From Bacillus sp. SD088 (lineage in GTDB: Bacteria > Bacillota > Bacilli > Bacillales > Bacillaceae_C), in contig NZ_JADIJK010000018.1 in the NCBI RefSeq assembly GCF_017355205.1, positions 43,229-107,228 of the forward strand: a stretch of 64,000 nt of DNA, given 5' to 3'. The translations under genes were made by a program, and so were the position numbers. The notes under the pieces are model-generated. The model was not told the DNA's origin. It saw only the letters and a list, made by a program, of their open reading frames with translations, and ran no database searches. Positions 61,597 to 64,000 of the stretch are shown in pieces; positions within the stretch are counted from its first letter, which is position 1, and the number at the start of each line of letters is the position of its first letter.

Positions 61597-63330
61597 TTAC
61601 AAAACAGCCTTATCATCAGTCGATGATGAGTCATTCATTTTCGGGATACGATATTGTAAGTATTGACAGTATCCCGATAAATAATGTTCCACATCGTCAA
61701 TTCTCACTCGAAAAGAGTGATGACGAATAAAGAAAGCACCTACTATCAAACCAGGATTTTTAGTATACATCGCTAATTCAGGATAGAAAAAACCAACCCG
61801 CTGATATTCAGCACGTTTATCAATCGTTTTCTCTAATAATGGTTCATCTATATACTGCAAAAGATACTCTCTGTTTAGTTTTTTTATTTGATCAATCATT
61901 TTATAAGCAGCCATTGTTAATTCTAAGAATGTTGGATAGGTTGTTTCACGATGATAAATAAAAGAGAGTCGATCATTGCAGTTTTTCAAACCAAAAATAA
62001 AATATCGATCTTCTGGTGCATACAAGATTAATTCATTGGTAGCATAACTTAACCAGTGGTCATGATACTTCCAATAATCATGAGCAACGAAATAATCAAA
62101 TGTCTGTTTTACCTCGTATAACCAAAGATTTTTCTTATCCACTTTATATAAACGCAATAACGACAGGATGGCTTCCCCTTCATAATAAATAATTCGATGA
62201 ATATCTTTAATTTCAAATGATGGATAGCTTAAAACATGAATAAATCCTCCACTTGGAGTTTTCATCTTTAAAATGCCTCTAGCTAGCGCTTGAGCAATGT
62301 CCAAATATTTATGTGAATTTGTTACCTCCATATATTTTGTCATGGCTAATATCGCTGTTGCATTTGAGCCTAATTTAATTTCTTGATGATTGGCATAATC
62401 TACTACATAAGCAATTTCCTCAGAATGCTGCTCTTGATAGACGATCGCCTCTCGAATTAAATAATCCATCCCTTTTTCAACCGCATGAATAATTTGTTCG
62501 TCTTTTAAAACCTCATACCCTTCCAACATTGAGTACAAAGAACTTGAATGTCGTAATATATTATAGGTTCCAATTCGTTTACCGAAGGCAGCAAAATAAC
62601 CATAATGAAATTGTCCTGATTCTTGAATTTGATTCATTAAAAAATAGGTTGATTTTTTTATTAGCTCCACTGTTGCTTCCAGTATATGATTAATTTTTCT
62701 AATGCCATTTGTCAATTCTCCAGTATATAGTTCTAGAAGTTGAGGGTTTTCCACCTCTTTAAAAACACTCACTGTATTAAATGTATAAACCGGCTGATGG
62801 TAATATCGCTTTTTGGTAAAAACAGACCGATTTTTAAAATTCCTTTTCACATACTGGTTAATATTCTCTTCATCTAATTGAAGAGGTTCACCTCTTTTAT
62901 TTTTTATCATAGCATTCCCATTTATTTCTTGTTCCAAAAAAGCTAGGTGAAAATCGGAATCAAAAGCAATTCCTGACCGAAAATAATTTTTTCTCGTTTT
63001 AGATATGTTTAATTCTAATTCTTCAAAAGAATGCGCTACTATTTTATTCACAACATCCATTTTTATCCAGTAGGGATCAACATGAGCTTTTTGTACCAAC
63101 TGAATCACCTTTTGACGTAGCTGAGAAACTCCCTTAGCGAAGTCGCTTGTTACTACTTTAAAAACACGAGCACGAATATGAGGATTACCAATGGAAAGAA
63201 ATAAAATATATCGTGATTTATCATTAATATCTATCTTAGCTATTTTCCCATCTTTGATCTTTTCGATAAAATACCTTTCAAAATCATTCATAGCCTGATT
63301 TACGTAACTTAATGGAGTTATTGTTTTCAA
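61597..63330 (-). CDS. Uncharacterised protein with predicted alpha/alpha-toroid domain
   Basis: This is a 577-residue protein. The first 200 residues form a mixed domain with no known family (ISKTRKNYFRSGIAFDSDFH, NRSVFTKKRYYHQPVYTF). Residues 220-530 are helical hairpins with phrases typical of six-hairpin glycosidase-like barrels: GQFHYGYFAAFGKRIGTYN, LRHSSSLYSMLEGYEVL, LGSNATAILAMTKYMEV, GGFIHVLSYPS and YYEGEAILSLLRLYKV. The last one resembles the YxGEAxLALLRLY helix of glucuronyl C5-epimerases and related enzymes. There is no signal peptide. TTG at 63330 follows GGAGGG by seven bases. A carbohydrate substrate is likely, but no activity can be assigned. Confidence 0.65.
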   Translation of the reverse strand: MKTITPLSYVNQAMNDFERYFIEKIKDGKIAKIDINDKSRYILFLSIGNPHIRARVFKVVTSDFAKGVSQLRQKVIQLVQKAHVDPYWIKMDVVNKIVAHSFEELELNISKTRKNYFRSGIAFDSDFHLAFLEQEINGNAMIKNKRGEPLQLDEENINQYVKRNFKNRSVFTKKRYYHQPVYTFNTVSVFKEVENPQLLELYTGELTNGIRKINHILEATVELIKKSTYFLMNQIQESGQFHYGYFAAFGKRIGTYNILRHSSSLYSMLEGYEVLKDEQIIHAVEKGMDYLIREAIVYQEQHSEEIAYVVDYANHQEIKLGSNATAILAMTKYMEVTNSHKYLDIAQALARGILKMKTPSGGFIHVLSYPSFEIKDIHRIIYYEGEAILSLLRLYKVDKKNLWLYEVKQTFDYFVAHDYWKYHDHWLSYATNELILYAPEDRYFIFGLKNCNDRLSFIYHRETTYPTFLELTMAAYKMIDQIKKLNREYLLQYIDEPLLEKTIDKRAEYQRVGFFYPELAMYTKNPGLIVGAFFIRHHSFRVRIDDVEHYLSGYCQYLQYRIPKMNDSSSTDDKAVL

Positions 63331-63480
63331 AATATGCCCTCCTACAAAATGATAGAAAATAAAATATATAATATAAATGTCATTGCCACCTATCATCTAT
63401 CTACTTTTCATCTATTCCCCATTTCTTCTATTTTTCTATTAACTTCTTGACGTCCTTGCTTGATAATTTCATATGAAGAA

Positions 63481-63514
63481 ATCAGTCTATATTTCAATAG
63501 AAATATAGACTGAT
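63481..63514 (-). terminator. Perfect hairpin after the surface protein gene
   Basis: ATCAGTCTATATTTC pairs perfectly with GAAATATAGACTGAT around AATA. There is no long T run, but its place 25 bases after the stop fits a terminator. Confidence 0.7.
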
Positions 63515-63538
63515 TAGCATTATTATTTCACTAAAATA

Positions 63539-64000
63539 TTACTTTGCTTGCTTACGCTTTTTACGTGTAAACAATCCTAGTAGGCCAGCCATTACTGCCG
63601 CCAACCCACCTATAAGGCCATTGAATGTATTCGTGGCGGTATTCGGAAGTTTATATCCATCATCACTGTTTCCGTAGTAATTTCCGCTACCACTACCAAT
63701 TCCACCTACATTATTTCCACCTGTGCTGTTTCCACCTTGGCCATTGTTAGTTCCTCCATTGTTAGAGGAATTCCCATTTCCATTTCCATCTCCGTCGCCG
63801 TCTCCATCACCGTCTCCGTCACCATCTCCATCACCGTCGCCGTCTCCATCTCCATCAGCATCGGCATCGGCATCGGCGTCGGCATCAGCATCAGCATCAG
63901 CATCGGCGTCGGCATCGGCGTCGGCATCAGCATCAGCATCGGCGTCGGCGTCGGCATCGGCGTCAGCATCGGCGTCGGCATCAGCGTCGGCATCGGCATC
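63539..64000 (-). CDS. C-terminal part of a sortase-anchored surface protein (LPNTA) with Asp-Ala/Asp-Gly repeats
   Basis: The frame runs off the right edge of the window; about 153 codons are visible. The sequence begins with a run of Asp-Ala pairs (64000 down to about 63856), then Asp-Gly pairs (to about 63787), then an Asn/Gly/Ser-rich spacer. The sorting signal LPNTA follows (63635-63649) with a hydrophobic helix FNGLIGGLAAVMAGLLGLF and the basic tail TRKKRKQAK. LPNTA is the motif cut by class D sortases, and in B. anthracis SrtC anchors sporulation-related proteins at LPNTA. The repeats probably form an extended, calcium-binding or simply acidic stalk. A different frame over the same repeats is open but is an artefact of the six-base period. 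Confidence 0.88.
   Translation of the reverse strand, partial: DADADADADADADADADADADADADADADADADADADADADADADADADGDGDGDGDGDGDGDGDGDGDGDGNGNGNSSNNGGTNNGQGGNSTGGNNVGGIGSGSGNYYGNSDDGYKLPNTATNTFNGLIGGLAAVMAGLLGLFTRKKRKQAK

Noticed and set aside
63481..63514. CRISPR-like or phage attachment site at the perfect inverted repeat
   Set aside because: There is a single hairpin only, with no spacer series, tRNA end or integrase nearby; its position after a stop codon fits a terminator.
63706..63999. Minus-strand frame of 97 codons rich in Met, Pro and Thr
   Set aside because: It is the out-of-phase reading of the Asp-Ala/Asp-Gly repeat of the surface protein gene. The LPNTA sorting signal and membrane helix are in the other frame.

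Overview
This window is chromosomal DNA of a low-GC, endospore-forming member of the Bacillaceae. Evidence for this includes an alpha/beta-type spore protein, a Spo0E-type phosphatase, SpoVAC/SpoVAD/SpoVAEB, SpoVIF, CotZ and CotO, Gram-positive ribosome-binding sites (AGGAGG, with many GTG and TTG starts), CtsR and FapR operators, and gene order. Two blocks correspond to separate regions of the Bacillus subtilis map. The left block holds darB, ykuJ, ykyB, cheV, ykwC, ptsHI, ykvS, ykvI, clpE, ktrD, sspD and ykrA. The right block holds yjcHGF, spoVIF, yjcZ, yjcA, cotZ, cotO, fabI, yjbQ and prpE. I cannot name the species. The meso-diaminopimelate dehydrogenase gene excludes a simple B. subtilis identity.

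Layout. 1-8.6 kb: signalling and housekeeping genes, with ptsH followed by a half-length ptsI whose phosphorylated histidine is replaced, and a frameshifted SDR gene. 8.7-23 kb: clpE under CtsR control, several reductases, ddh, the K+ channel subunit ktrD, a spore protein, a large RND exporter, release factor 3 and an M42 peptidase. 23-27 kb: membrane protein, AEC transporter, benzil-reductase-like SDR and WrbA. 27-34.7 kb: an accessory catabolic cluster (FAD oxidoreductase, AraC regulator, complete sugar-type ABC importer without an ATPase, PhnP-like hydrolase) split by a repeat that carries an insertion-sequence remnant. 34.7-38.5 kb: small phosphatases, an isolated tRNA-Val, a glycine-rich repetitive protein and a truncated ORF. 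38.7-43 kb: an accessory set on the plus strand (phosphotransferase, GNAT, NUDIX, HAD, Bcr/CflA exporter). 43-48 kb: an uncharacterised gene pair and a TAXI-TRAP transporter. 48-56.5 kb: mainly sporulation genes, including a compact yhcN-spoVAC-spoVAD-spoVAEB operon. 56.5-63.3 kb: antiporter, mgtE, prpE and an uncharacterised toroid-like protein. The right edge cuts through a surface protein with an LPNTA sorting signal and long Asp-Ala/Asp-Gly repeats.

The intergenic DNA is rich in repeats. One family has GAGGCTGGGACAAAA-type inverted ends (six copies and one half copy). A second has GGCGCTGGAGC ends. A third element is built of many small hairpins whose arms co-vary around a constant A-GGA-Y core. 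A fourth family survives as scattered fragments. Nearly every gene-end hairpin that could be read is listed as a terminator.
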